Source: JBEBGV01 sp040081265 (GTDB taxonomy: Bacteria > Acidobacteriota > Vicinamibacteria > Vicinamibacterales > UBA2999). From it: 44,739 nt of DNA. Of this stretch, positions 25,114 to 33,480 are shown one piece after another. Position numbers and translations under genes: made by a program. The stretch's first letter is position 1, and every line of letters starts with the position of its first letter. Location: positions 1 through 44,739 of the forward strand of contig JBEBGV010000040.1 in the NCBI GenBank assembly GCA_040081265.1. The letters run 5' to 3'. The notes below the pieces were generated by a model. The model had not been told where the DNA came from. It saw only the letters and a program-made list of their open reading frames with translations, and ran no database searches.

Positions 25114-26865
25114 ATGTCCCCGCGGCGGCGTCTTCTTGCCTACCTGGCCCGCTCGCGCCGTGCGTTTCTGACTGGTTTTGCCTGCGTGGTGATGACCACC
25201 GCCGTGGCGCTGGCGGGACCGTGGCTGCTCAAGTTCGCGATCGACGACCTGCTCGCCGGGGCGACGCTCGACAAGGTGCGGTTCTACTCCGTGGCGCTGC
25301 TGGGTCTGGCCGCAGTCGGCGGCGTGTTCCGCTTCCTGATGCGCCGCATCATCATCGGCGCGTCGCGTGAGGTCGAGTACGCCCTTCGCAACGACTTCTT
25401 TGCCACGCTGCAGCGTCTGGATGTCGGTTACTTCCAGCGCAACCGCACCGGCGACCTGATGTCGCGCGCCACCAACGACCTCAACGCCGTGCGGATGATG
25501 ATTGGCCCCGCGGTCATGTACACCGCCAACACCGTGATCACCTTCGTTGTGGCGTTGATGCTCATGTTGTCGATCAACCGTCGGCTGACCCTGCTGGCGC
25601 TGATTCCACTCCCGGGGGTCACGATCATCGTCAAGTATTTCGGCTCGGCGATTCATCGTCGTTTCGAGTCGATCCAGGAACAGCTCTCGACCATCAGCGC
25701 CGTGACGCAGGAAACGCTCTCCGGCGTTCGGGTGGTGCGCGCGTACGGTCAGGAGCCGTTCGAGCTGGAACGCTTCCGACTTGCCAATCAGGAATACATG
25801 CGGCGGAGTCGGGGCCTGGTTCGTCTCGAAGGCATGTACTTCCCGAGCATGGGCCTGCTGATGGGGATCGGTGCGCTCGTCGTCCTGTGGCTGGGCAGCG
25901 GGGATGTTGTCGCCGGGCGCATGAGCATCGGCGATCTCGTCGCCTTCAACGCCTACCTGATGATGCTGTCGTGGCCGCTCATCGCGTTCGGCTGGGTCAC
26001 CAACCTGCTGCAGCGCGGTCTGGCGTCATGGAAGCGCATGATCGAGGTGTTTGATGCGGTCCCTGCGATCACCGACGCAGAAGCCAGTGGTGCGCTCACG
26101 AGCGTTGATGCCGTACGAGGAGAGATCGAGTTCAGAAATCTGACCTTCGGCTACGCCGACCGCGTTGTCCTGCGAGAGGTCTCGGCGGTCATGCGGCCAG
26201 GCGAAACCACGGCCATCGTTGGCGCCACCGGCTCAGGCAAGACGACCCTGTTGAACCTGCTGCCGCGGCTCCATCAACCCCCGCCAGGCACGGTGCTCGT
26301 AGATGGTGTGGACGTCCGCCAGATTCCCCTGCGTGTGCTGCGTGGCGCGATTGGGTTCGTTCCTCAGGAGCCGTTCCTCTTCAGCACGACCATTGCCGAC
26401 AACATCGCGCTCGGCGCCAGCAAAGGGCAGCGCAGCCGCGACCGGATCGAGCAGGTGGCCCGAATTGCGCGGCTCGATCAGGACCTCCCGAACTTTGCCA
26501 ACGGTTACGACACGGTCATCGGCGAGCGGGGCATCACCCTCTCTGGCGGCCAGAAGCAGCGTACCGCCATTGCGCGCGCGCTTGCGGTGGAGCCACGCAT
26601 CCTCATCCTGGATGACGCACTCTCGGCGGTGGACACCTATACCGAAGAGGCCATTCTCGGCGGGCTGAATGCCGGCGCCGCACAGAGGACGACGCTGCTG
26701 GTCTCTCACCGGATCTCAACCGTCCGCCACGCCCAGCAGATCCTCGTCCTGGACGACGGTCGGATCGTCGAGCGTGGCACCCACGACGAACTGGTCGAGC
26801 GCGGCGGCATCTACGCCGGTCTTCACCGCAAGCAGCTGCTCGAGGAAGAGCTGGCGGCCTCCTGA
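25114..26865 (+). CDS. ABC exporter half (permease-ATPase), degenerate-site subunit
   Basis: This 583-residue half-transporter has six membrane helices (about 15-310) and a nucleotide-binding domain. Walker A is GATGSGKTT near 370, the Q-loop FVPQEPFLFS near 411, the signature LSGGQKQRTAIARAL near 477, and Walker B ILILDDALSAVD near 500. The catalytic Glu after Walker B is Asp, so one ATP site is weak, as in heterodimeric exporters of the YheI/YheH or MdlAB kind. The partner gene starts at the overlapping ATG. The H-loop LLVSHRISTVR is intact. Cargo is unknown; a drug, lipid or peptide would be typical. Confidence 0.88.
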   Translation: MSPRRRLLAYLARSRRAFLTGFACVVMTTAVALAGPWLLKFAIDDLLAGATLDKVRFYSVALLGLAAVGGVFRFLMRRIIIGASREVEYALRNDFFATLQRLDVGYFQRNRTGDLMSRATNDLNAVRMMIGPAVMYTANTVITFVVALMLMLSINRRLTLLALIPLPGVTIIVKYFGSAIHRRFESIQEQLSTISAVTQETLSGVRVVRAYGQEPFELERFRLANQEYMRRSRGLVRLEGMYFPSMGLLMGIGALVVLWLGSGDVVAGRMSIGDLVAFNAYLMMLSWPLIAFGWVTNLLQRGLASWKRMIEVFDAVPAITDAEASGALTSVDAVRGEIEFRNLTFGYADRVVLREVSAVMRPGETTAIVGATGSGKTTLLNLLPRLHQPPPGTVLVDGVDVRQIPLRVLRGAIGFVPQEPFLFSTTIADNIALGASKGQRSRDRIEQVARIARLDQDLPNFANGYDTVIGERGITLSGGQKQRTAIARALAVEPRILILDDALSAVDTYTEEAILGGLNAGAAQRTTLLVSHRISTVRHAQQILVLDDGRIVERGTHDELVERGGIYAGLHRKQLLEEELAAS

Positions 26866-28643
26866 TGTCTGGACACGACGACGACGTGGTGGGCAAAGCC
26901 TACGACGCGCGCCTCATGCGCCGCCTCGTCAGCTACCTTGGTCCCTATCGACGCCAGGTCACGATTGCCATCGGGGCGATCATCGGGCATTCCATCCTCG
27001 AACTGGTTCCACCCTATCTCACCAAGGTCGTCATCGACCGCTACATTCCGGCGGGCGATCTCAGCGGCCTCGGCAGCATGGCGGCCGTCTACCTGGCGAC
27101 GCTGGTTGGCGCCTTCGGGCTGGAGTACCTGCAGGTGTGGACGATGCAGCTGACGGGCCAGCGCATCATGTTCGACCTGCGGCTGCAGCTCTATGGACAC
27201 CTGCAGCGACTCGATCTGGCGTTCTACGACCGCAACCCCGTCGGCCGGCTGATGACGCGGGTCACGACCGACGTCGACGTGCTCAATGAGCTGTTCACCT
27301 CTGGCGTCGTGTCGGTATTTGGCGATCTGTTCACGCTGGTGGGGATCATGGCCGTCCTGATCTGGATGGACTGGCGCCTGGCGCTGGTGGCGTTCTCTGT
27401 GCTGCCCATCATCGCCTTCATCACGCAGTGGTTCCGTCACAACGTGCGGGAGTCGTACCGGACGGTCCGGTCCTGGGTGGCGCGGATCAATGCCTTCCTG
27501 CAGGAGCGCATCACCGGTATGGCCACCGCGCAGTTGTTCAGGCGCGAAGCGGCTGACTTCGAGGCATTCGACCAGATCGACCGGAGCCACCGCGACGCCA
27601 ATGTCCAGTCGATCTTCTACTACGCGGTCTTCTACCCGGCGATCGAGCTGGTCAGTGCCCTGGCGGCGTCACTCATCCTGTGGACCGGCGGTGGATGGGT
27701 GTTCGATGACGTGCTGACGCTCGGATCGCTCGTGGCATTTCTTCAGTATTCCCAGCGGTTCTTCAGGCCGATCAGCGACATGTCGGAAAAGTTCAACGTC
27801 CTTCAGGGCGCGATGGCTTCCTCCGAGCGGATCTTCGCGCTCCTGGACACACCGGTCACCATCAGCCCGAACGCTGAGACGCTGCAGCCGTTCGATGTCC
27901 GACAGCGTTCAGCGGATGGCGGACTGATCCGCTTCGAGCACGTGACGTTCGCCTATACCCCTGACCAGCCGGTGCTGCGCGACGTGTCGTTCGAGATTCG
28001 ACCCGGTCAGCGTGTGGGCATTGTCGGTGCCACCGGCTCAGGCAAAACGACGCTGGTCAGCCTGCTGCTGAGGTTTTACGACATTCAGCAGGGGCGAATC
28101 ACCATCGATGGTGTCGACATCCGCGAGATGGACCTTCGTGATCTCCGCGCGAGATTTGGCCTCGTCCTGCAGGACGTGCACCTGTTTTCGGGCACCATTG
28201 CCGACAATGTGAGGCTGGGGCGTGCCTCAATTACCGACGAGGACATCGAAGGCGCCCTCGCGGCGGTTCATGCTGACCAATTCGTGCGTCGGTTTCCCGA
28301 TGGCATCCGCACGCCGGTTGTGGAACGGGGAGCTACCCTTTCGGTGGGACAGAAGCAGCTCCTCTCGTTTGCCAGAGCGCTGGCGTTCAATGCGCCAGTG
28401 CTGATCCTTGATGAAGCGACGTCGAGCGTGGACACCGAAACCGAGCTGCTGATTCGCGACGCTCTCAAGGTGCTGATGCGCGGGAGAACCACTCTGGCCA
28501 TTGCGCACCGCCTTTCCACAATCCAGGACATGGATCACATCCTGGTGATGCACCGCGGGCAGCTGCGCGAATCTGGTACGCACCAGGAGCTCCTGGCCGC
28601 GCAGGGCATCTACCGCCGGTTGTACGAATTGCAGTTTGCATGA
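26865..28643 (+). CDS. ABC exporter half (permease-ATPase), catalytic-site subunit
   Basis: The 592-residue partner of the gene just upstream; its ATG overlaps the preceding stop by one base. Six helices (about 25-320) precede the ATPase domain. Walker A is GATGSGKTT near 388, the signature LSVGQKQLLSFARAL near 491 with Val in place of the second Gly (usual for MdlB-type subunits), and Walker B LILDEATSSVD near 513 with the catalytic Glu. The H-loop is LAIAHRLSTIQ. The pair thus has one consensus and one degenerate ATP site. REP-like palindromes follow the stop. Confidence 0.9.
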   Translation: MSGHDDDVVGKAYDARLMRRLVSYLGPYRRQVTIAIGAIIGHSILELVPPYLTKVVIDRYIPAGDLSGLGSMAAVYLATLVGAFGLEYLQVWTMQLTGQRIMFDLRLQLYGHLQRLDLAFYDRNPVGRLMTRVTTDVDVLNELFTSGVVSVFGDLFTLVGIMAVLIWMDWRLALVAFSVLPIIAFITQWFRHNVRESYRTVRSWVARINAFLQERITGMATAQLFRREAADFEAFDQIDRSHRDANVQSIFYYAVFYPAIELVSALAASLILWTGGGWVFDDVLTLGSLVAFLQYSQRFFRPISDMSEKFNVLQGAMASSERIFALLDTPVTISPNAETLQPFDVRQRSADGGLIRFEHVTFAYTPDQPVLRDVSFEIRPGQRVGIVGATGSGKTTLVSLLLRFYDIQQGRITIDGVDIREMDLRDLRARFGLVLQDVHLFSGTIADNVRLGRASITDEDIEGALAAVHADQFVRRFPDGIRTPVVERGATLSVGQKQLLSFARALAFNAPVLILDEATSSVDTETELLIRDALKVLMRGRTTLAIAHRLSTIQDMDHILVMHRGQLRESGTHQELLAAQGIYRRLYELQFA

Positions 28644-28646
28644 GAT

Positions 28647-28703
28647 GGCGGACCTGAAGGTCCGCCCTACGGAGTGTACGTAGGCCGCACCTTCAGGTGC
28701 GGC
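28647..28703. repeat. Head-to-head REP-like palindromes
   Basis: GGCGGACCTGAAGGTCCGCC (28647-28666) and GCCGCACCTTCAGGTGCGGC (28684-28703) are palindromes with 9-bp arms. They are joined by CCTACG, a short spacer and CGTAGG, so the whole unit is mirror-symmetric. It lies between convergent genes and may end transcription. Relatives are at 5264, 30385 and 35134. Confidence 0.75.
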
Positions 28704-28709
28704 GGCTCG

Positions 28710-29426
28710 TTACCGCGTCGGCGGGGCCGTTTCGACTGGCGGGGCGGGGGGACCTTCGAGTGGATCGGCCGGCAGCGGCACGGCGTCCACGGCCGGTGCG
28801 AGCGGTTCCTCTGGTGCAACGGCTGCCGGCGGCACCGTGACCGCCTCGACCGGCGATGGTTCGGCGCGACGGGCCTGGCGACGGAAGATGCGGTCGATCA
28901 GGCTCGGGGTGCTCGCATTGGGATTCCATCCGAGACGAAGGACGTTGAGCTGCACCTGCTTTCGTCCGAAGGCCAGCGCTTCGTTGCAACTCCACATATA
29001 CAGGTCGAGTTCGCGGCCTTTGACCTCGGGTCCGGTGTCCATCACGGTGTAGACGCCGTTGTAGCGCGAGTTGTCGGTCGTCACGGTGACGACGCTGCCA
29101 ACCGGAAGTATCGACGGGTCAGCCGCGGCCACGCCCGTCGTGACCTCGACGCCTGATGACGTCGTGTTCCCCTTGCAGTACGCCGTTGCGTCGAACTGCA
29201 GGCGCGCGCCGGGCTGGGGGCGTGAGGGGTCAAATACCTGCTCGGTTCGCCAGAGCCAGACGGCATCGTCACTCGTGATTTCGTAGAAGAACACGAACGC
29301 CGTTACGGCGATTGCGGTCGCGCCCACCTTGTTCCTGAGCGACTGCGACAGGATGAACCTAGGCAAAGTGTGCAAACCCGTCCGGAAGCGGCCGTTTTCC
29401 GGCAGACGTGCGCAGACAGACCTCAC
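28710..29426 (-). CDS. 3D-domain (RlpA/MltA-like barrel) envelope protein
   Basis: This protein has up to 238 residues. One N-terminal membrane segment (VGATAIAVTAFVFFYE) is followed by a 3D domain (about 75-165): TGVAAADPSILPVGSVVTV, then YTVMDTGPEVKGRELDLYMWSC. The three Asp that name the domain are present; in MltA one serves in glycan cleavage. A Pro/Ala-rich tail of about 50 residues ends the protein. The start is uncertain: GTG at 29426 overlaps thiL by 68 bases, while TTG at 29375 overlaps it by 17 and has GGACGGG just upstream. It probably binds or cuts peptidoglycan. Confidence 0.7.
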   Translation of the reverse strand: MRSVCARLPENGRFRTGLHTLPRFILSQSLRNKVGATAIAVTAFVFFYEITSDDAVWLWRTEQVFDPSRPQPGARLQFDATAYCKGNTTSSGVEVTTGVAAADPSILPVGSVVTVTTDNSRYNGVYTVMDTGPEVKGRELDLYMWSCNEALAFGRKQVQLNVLRLGWNPNASTPSLIDRIFRRQARRAEPSPVEAVTVPPAAVAPEEPLAPAVDAVPLPADPLEGPPAPPVETAPPTR

Positions 29427-30372
29427 GGTCTCGGGTGACCATTCCGATCCGGGTTATCGGCAGATCGCCGAACAGCCGCTGCACGCCACGCAGGCGGCGA
29501 CGCGATCGTGGCGGACATGTGAAGAGCAGTTCGTAGTCGTCGCCCCCACGGAGGCCGGTGTCGAGCATCGCCGTTTCGTTGCCCGAGAACCAGTCACGGA
29601 CCTCGTGGCTGAAGGGGAAAAATTCCTCGTCCAGCGTGATGCCGACTCCTGAGGCATCGGCGATACGCCGCACGCCGTCCGCCAGGCCGTCGCTGAGGTC
29701 GATGCATGCGGTCGCGACCTTCTGCTCGCCGAGGAGCACGCCAACGCGGCCACGCGGGGCTGGCCGCAGGTAGCGCGCTTCGGCGAGCGTCGGTCTGACG
29801 GCCGAGCCAGCTGTGCCGCGGAGAGATGCGAGCCCGACCGTGGCATCGCCGATCGTTCCGGTCACGTACACCTCGTCTCCCACGCGTGCACCCGCACGCG
29901 TGAGCACCCGGCGCCGCTTTACCGACCCCGTCACCGTGACATCGATGATCAACGGTCCGGTCGAGCGGGTGATATTGCCGCCGACGATTGCGATGCGCTG
30001 CTCGTCGGCCAGCGCGACCATGCCGCCTATCATTTGATCGAGGTCGAGGACGTCCAGGGTGGCAGGAAGGACGAGCGACAGGAGGGCTGCGCGGGGGCGG
30101 GCACCCATGGCCGCCAGATCGCTCAGGTTGACCGCGAGCGCGCGATAGCCGATGCAGTCTGCCGGCACGAAGCGCCGGTCGAAGTGGACCCCCTCGACGA
30201 GCGCGTCGGTGGTGAGCACCTCGAGCGTGCGCGGTACGCTCTCGACGACGGCCGCATCGTCGCCGGGTCCCACGACGACCCACGACGGCCGCGGGAGACG
30301 TCGCGTGATGCGTTCGACGATGGCTCGTTCGCCGAGATCGGCGACGGAAATGGCAGCGCTCGTAGACGACAT
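29359..30372 (-). CDS. thiL: Thiamine-monophosphate kinase
   Basis: This 337-residue enzyme phosphorylates thiamine monophosphate to the active diphosphate with ATP. It has the PurM-like fold marks of the family: VVGPGDDAAVV near 33-43, VLTTDALVEGVHFDRRF near 52-68, YRALAVNLSDLAAMGARPRAALLSL, then IVGGNITRSTGPLIIDVTVTG, CIDLSDGLADGVRRIA and GLRGGDDYELLFTCP. It looks complete and normal in length. It is the last housekeeping gene of the right-to-left block, with REP-like repeats and 6S RNA before it. Confidence 0.93.
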   Translation of the reverse strand: MSSTSAAISVADLGERAIVERITRRLPRPSWVVVGPGDDAAVVESVPRTLEVLTTDALVEGVHFDRRFVPADCIGYRALAVNLSDLAAMGARPRAALLSLVLPATLDVLDLDQMIGGMVALADEQRIAIVGGNITRSTGPLIIDVTVTGSVKRRRVLTRAGARVGDEVYVTGTIGDATVGLASLRGTAGSAVRPTLAEARYLRPAPRGRVGVLLGEQKVATACIDLSDGLADGVRRIADASGVGITLDEEFFPFSHEVRDWFSGNETAMLDTGLRGGDDYELLFTCPPRSRRRLRGVQRLFGDLPITRIGMVTRDREVCLRTSAGKRPLPDGFAHFA

Positions 30373-30384
30373 GGAATTACGCAG

Positions 30385-30438
30385 GCCGGGCCTTCAGGCC
30401 CGGCGGACTTGCCGGACCCGGCGGACCAAGCGGTCCGC
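30385..30438. repeat. REP-like palindrome pair
   Basis: GCCGGGCCTTCAGGCCCGGC (30385-30404) and GCGGACCAAGCGGTCCGC (30421-30438) are two hairpins between the 3' end of 6S RNA and thiL. They may end the 6S transcript or protect its end. Confidence 0.7.
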
Positions 30439-30474
30439 TCTACGACGAGGGGAAGGAACTGGTGTCCGAAGAGA

Positions 30475-30659
30475 GAGCCCCGCTTTGCCGTGTGGGGAGG
30501 TCGAGTGAACCTGCTAAGCAGGTGGAGCCACTGTTGTTAGTCGCGCTTCAGGCTTCCTCGTTGCAGAGGCATGCACAACACGCGACCTCGCGGCTCGCTT
30601 GGGTTAAAACATCGGCTCAGACGAGCCTCCGAAAACCATCACGAGCAAAGCAGGCGCTC
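30475..30659 (-). ncRNA. ssrS: 6S RNA
   Basis: A 185-nucleotide RNA just downstream of zapA. It has the conserved 6S marks when compared with the E. coli RNA: CUGAGCCGAU followed by UUU, then a GCAUGC box, GAAGCCU, GCGAC and a late hairpin CACCUGCUUAGCAGGUUCAC. The ends close in a long stem: GAGC with GCUC, CCU with GGG, GCUUUGC with GCAAAGC, and CGUG with CACG. The large central bubble mimics an open promoter and binds sigma-70 RNA polymerase. The zapA-ssrS order is the same as in proteobacteria. The 3' end is set by the stem, not by a visible terminator. Confidence 0.9.
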
Positions 30660-30663
30660 GAGG

Positions 30664-30692
30664 ATCTTAGCGAACCCCCCTGAGGGGGTCAA
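30664..30692 (-). promoter_or_regulatory. Sigma-70 promoter of 6S RNA
   Basis: On the minus strand TTGACC (30692-30687) and TAAGAT (30669-30664) are separated by 17 bases. The predicted start at about 30657-30659 matches the 5' end of the closing stem. The -35 box contains the TGA stop codon of zapA, so the promoter is packed into the end of that gene. Confidence 0.75.
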
Positions 30693-31003
30693 GGAGTTGA
30701 CAGGGACTCGAGACCGGGGGGCTGGGCAAGAATCTGGTCGACGAGACGCTCGAGCTGGAGTGCCCGCTCGTTGAACTCGCCGTTGTCTACAGATTCCGCC
30801 TGTCGTGCACGGAAATACTCATCGGCAAGGTTCAGGGCCACCAGCACCGCCAGGCCGAGCATGTCGCTCGTGGGCGAGGCGTCGGAGGCCGCCCGCATCT
30901 TCTGGTCGACGTACGCGGCGAGTTCGCCGACGTAGTGCTCGTCGAGCTCGCTGCGTATGGGGTAACGCTGTCCCGCAATCTCAACCGTGACGACGCTGGC
31001 CAT
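30689..31003 (-). CDS. zapA: Cell division protein ZapA
   Basis: This 104-residue protein binds FtsZ and promotes bundling of the Z-ring. The N-terminal part VTVEIAGQRYPIRSELDEHYVGELAAYVDQKM matches the ZapA globular head. A helical coiled-coil half follows (LGLAVLVALNLADEYFRARQ, FNERALQLERLVDQILAQ). Its length is normal. It follows the ZapB-like gene by 38 bases and its stop codon lies in the 6S RNA promoter. The place after pheT is common outside proteobacteria. Confidence 0.9.
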   Translation of the reverse strand: MASVVTVEIAGQRYPIRSELDEHYVGELAAYVDQKMRAASDASPTSDMLGLAVLVALNLADEYFRARQAESVDNGEFNERALQLERLVDQILAQPPGLESLSTP

Positions 31004-31041
31004 GTTCTCGTGTCAGGCCTGAAAGCGTGCACTCGCTGGCA

Positions 31042-31317
31042 CTAGAGCCCTTCGAGCTGTTGCAGCATCTCCGAGACGCGGGTGCGGATGATGTCGCGCT
31101 CGTCGCGGAGGGTGCTCAGTTCACCAGAGATGTCGTCGGCGTCGGCCGCGCGGGCACGCAGCGCTTCGACCTCCTGGGTCAGGCGCGCGTTGTCCTCCAT
31201 CGTCTTGGCGTGTTCTGCGCGAAGGCGCGTGACCATCGCTACCAGAAGCTTCACCTTGTCTTCGAGACGATCGATCGGTTCCAGATCAATTGATCGCGCC
31301 AGTGCCGTCTTTGCCAT
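31042..31317 (-). CDS. ZapB-like coiled-coil cell division protein
   Basis: This is a 91-residue, almost wholly helical protein with heptad repeats (IDRLEDKVKLLVAMVTRL, then AEHAKTMEDNARLTQEVEALRARA). It resembles ZapB in size and pattern, but coiled coils are hard to assign. The start is ATG at 31317 (MAKTALARSI) with AAGGG upstream; an in-frame start at 31377 is less likely. Its place directly before zapA, which binds ZapB in E. coli, supports the call. Confidence 0.7.
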   Translation of the reverse strand: MAKTALARSIDLEPIDRLEDKVKLLVAMVTRLRAEHAKTMEDNARLTQEVEALRARAADADDISGELSTLRDERDIIRTRVSEMLQQLEGL

Positions 31318-31386
31318 GCCCGTCAACCCTTCGTGTTCATGTCTATATTGCGTTCGATAATTCGCCGATGGTAGCACGAAGTGGAA

Positions 31387-33474
31387 TCAGCGTTGCAGCG
31401 CGTTGTGACGCTCGATGAGCGCTGCGAGCACGTCGTCCATTTCATGTTGCACCTCAGCATCGGTCAGCGTGCGATCTGCCGAACGGAACGTGAGGTGGAA
31501 CGACAGGCTGACCTTGCCGTCGACAATACCCTTGCCCTGGTACCTGTCGAATTCGCGCACCTCGACCAGCGCCGCAGAGGCCGAGCTGCGAATGGTCGAG
31601 CGGATCGCCGCCGAACTCAGCGTATCGCTGACCAGGACCGAAATGTCGCGTACAACCGACGGGTAGCGCGGCAGCGGCGTGACTCGTCGGTCCGCACGTG
31701 CGGCATGCTGCTCGGCCGCGTCGAGGTCGATGTCAACAACATAGACCTCGTCGCCGGACGGGATGCCATGGCGTTCGGCGACGTCACGCGCAAGCAGGCC
31801 GAAACAACCCAGTACGGCGTCACCATGCATGAGCCTGGCGCTGCGCCCGGCGACCAGCCACGTCTCCGCGTGTGCTTCAACGGCTGTATCCAGCCCAATC
31901 GCCTGACCGATACGTTCGGCGACGGCCTTGATGTCGAAGAAGTCCACGACGCGGTGGCCGCCACCCCAGTGTTCCGGCGTCGCTCCGCCCGTCCAGGCGC
32001 ACGCCACGCGTCGGCGTTCACCGGCCGCGCGCGTGAAGCAGGCGCCAACTTCGAACAGCCGCACATCGCGCTGCTCGCGGCGTCGATTGTGCGCGACCGC
32101 ATCGAGCAGGCCCGGCAGCGATGAAGGACGGAGAACCGCAAAGGTCTCCGACAGCGGGTTGGCAATCGGCGCCACGTCCGCGTCAGCCGCGAACGGTGCC
32201 GCCGCCTGGGCGCTGATGAATCCAAACGTGATGGCCTCTGAGAAGCCGCTGCCGTTCAGGACGTTCCTGAGCTGTCGGGCGCGCGTCACCCGTGGGTCGA
32301 CCCGCGCCGGCGCCTGGGTCACTGCTGGAAACGACACCGGAATGCGGTCGAGTCCGAAGTGGCGGGCGACCTCCTCGATCAGGTCGATCTCGCGCACGAC
32401 GTCCACGCGCCGCGTCGGTACGGTCACGTCCCACCCATCGTCGGCATCGCGCAGCGCGAATGCGAGGCTGCCAAGGATACGCGTGATCTCGTCGTCGGTG
32501 ACCGTTGTGCCAAGGACCGCCGCAATGCGCTGACGGCGCAGCCTCAGCCCCACGGGCTCGATCCGAGTCGGATAGCGGTCGACTACCGTGCCACGTGCGT
32601 GACCGGCGCCGATCATCTCGAGAAGAGCGCAGGCTCGCTCCATGGCCATCACCGGCAGGCGAGGATCGCTGCCGCGCTCGAAGCGCATGCTCGCCTCGGT
32701 CTTGAGGCCAAGCGCCTTGCTCGTGCGCCTCACCGACAACGGGTTGAAATACGCGCTTTCGAACAGGACGGACGTGGCGCCGGCACTGACCTCTGAACTT
32801 GCACCACCCATCACACCCGCGATCGCAAGCGCACGCTCGGGGTCGGCAATGACGAGCATGTCGGCCGTGAGCTTGCGCTCCTGCCCGTCGAGCGTGCGAA
32901 TCACTTCCTGGGCGTGTGCCCGTCGCACGACGATGTGAGCGCTGCTGACCTTCGCCATATCGAAGGCGTGCATGGGTTGTCCCAGCTCGATCAGCACGTA
33001 GTTGGTGATGTCTACGATGTTGCTGATCGGTCGGACGCCGGCCGCAGTGAGGCGGGCCTGCATCCAGGCCGGCGAGGGGCCGACGGTCACGTCAGCCACG
33101 GCGCCCGCGTAGCGCGGGCACAGGTCCGTCGCGTCGATGGTGATGGCGATCTCGCCGGCGTCAACGGGAGAGAGCGAGACGAGGGCGAGTCCTGGCCCGG
33201 TGCGCCCTACGGGATCGGCTTTCCAATCGCCGCTGCGGGCAGCCGGCCGGCGGACCTGCAGGCCATAGGCCGTGGCGATCTCACGAGCCATACCCGCTAC
33301 GGACATGCAGTCGGGACGATTGGCCGTGACCTCGAAGTCGATGATGGCGTCACCGTCGCCAGTCGGGTCGACGCCCTCGACGTTGAAGCCTCGTAGCGAC
33401 ATCGTTGACGCGATGTCGTCGGCGGTGCCCGGAACGTCAACGAACTCGCGGAGCCAGGAAAGCAGGATCTTCAC
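31387..33474 (-). CDS. pheT: Phenylalanine-tRNA ligase beta subunit, short form
   Basis: This 695-residue subunit would pair with PheS to charge tRNA-Phe. The N-terminus reads WLREFVDVPG and SLRGFNVEGV, then passes at about residue 45 straight to FEVTANRPDCMSVAG. In most bacterial PheT a roughly 100-residue tRNA-binding OB domain lies between these two motifs; it is absent here, which explains the length (E. coli PheT is 795). The B3/B4 editing region (ISNIVDITNYVLIELGQPMHAFD), B5, catalytic-like core and a C-terminal FDX-ACB anticodon domain (LPRYPSVVRDISVLVSD onward) are present. It follows pheS by 6 bases. Confidence 0.92.
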   Translation of the reverse strand: MKILLSWLREFVDVPGTADDIASTMSLRGFNVEGVDPTGDGDAIIDFEVTANRPDCMSVAGMAREIATAYGLQVRRPAARSGDWKADPVGRTGPGLALVSLSPVDAGEIAITIDATDLCPRYAGAVADVTVGPSPAWMQARLTAAGVRPISNIVDITNYVLIELGQPMHAFDMAKVSSAHIVVRRAHAQEVIRTLDGQERKLTADMLVIADPERALAIAGVMGGASSEVSAGATSVLFESAYFNPLSVRRTSKALGLKTEASMRFERGSDPRLPVMAMERACALLEMIGAGHARGTVVDRYPTRIEPVGLRLRRQRIAAVLGTTVTDDEITRILGSLAFALRDADDGWDVTVPTRRVDVVREIDLIEEVARHFGLDRIPVSFPAVTQAPARVDPRVTRARQLRNVLNGSGFSEAITFGFISAQAAAPFAADADVAPIANPLSETFAVLRPSSLPGLLDAVAHNRRREQRDVRLFEVGACFTRAAGERRRVACAWTGGATPEHWGGGHRVVDFFDIKAVAERIGQAIGLDTAVEAHAETWLVAGRSARLMHGDAVLGCFGLLARDVAERHGIPSGDEVYVVDIDLDAAEQHAARADRRVTPLPRYPSVVRDISVLVSDTLSSAAIRSTIRSSASAALVEVREFDRYQGKGIVDGKVSLSFHLTFRSADRTLTDAEVQHEMDDVLAALIERHNALQR

Positions 33475-33480
33475 GGGAAC

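Noticed and set aside
30462..30683. Small protein-coding frame on the plus strand
   Set aside because: It overlaps the 6S RNA, which explains the sequence conservation and structure far better.
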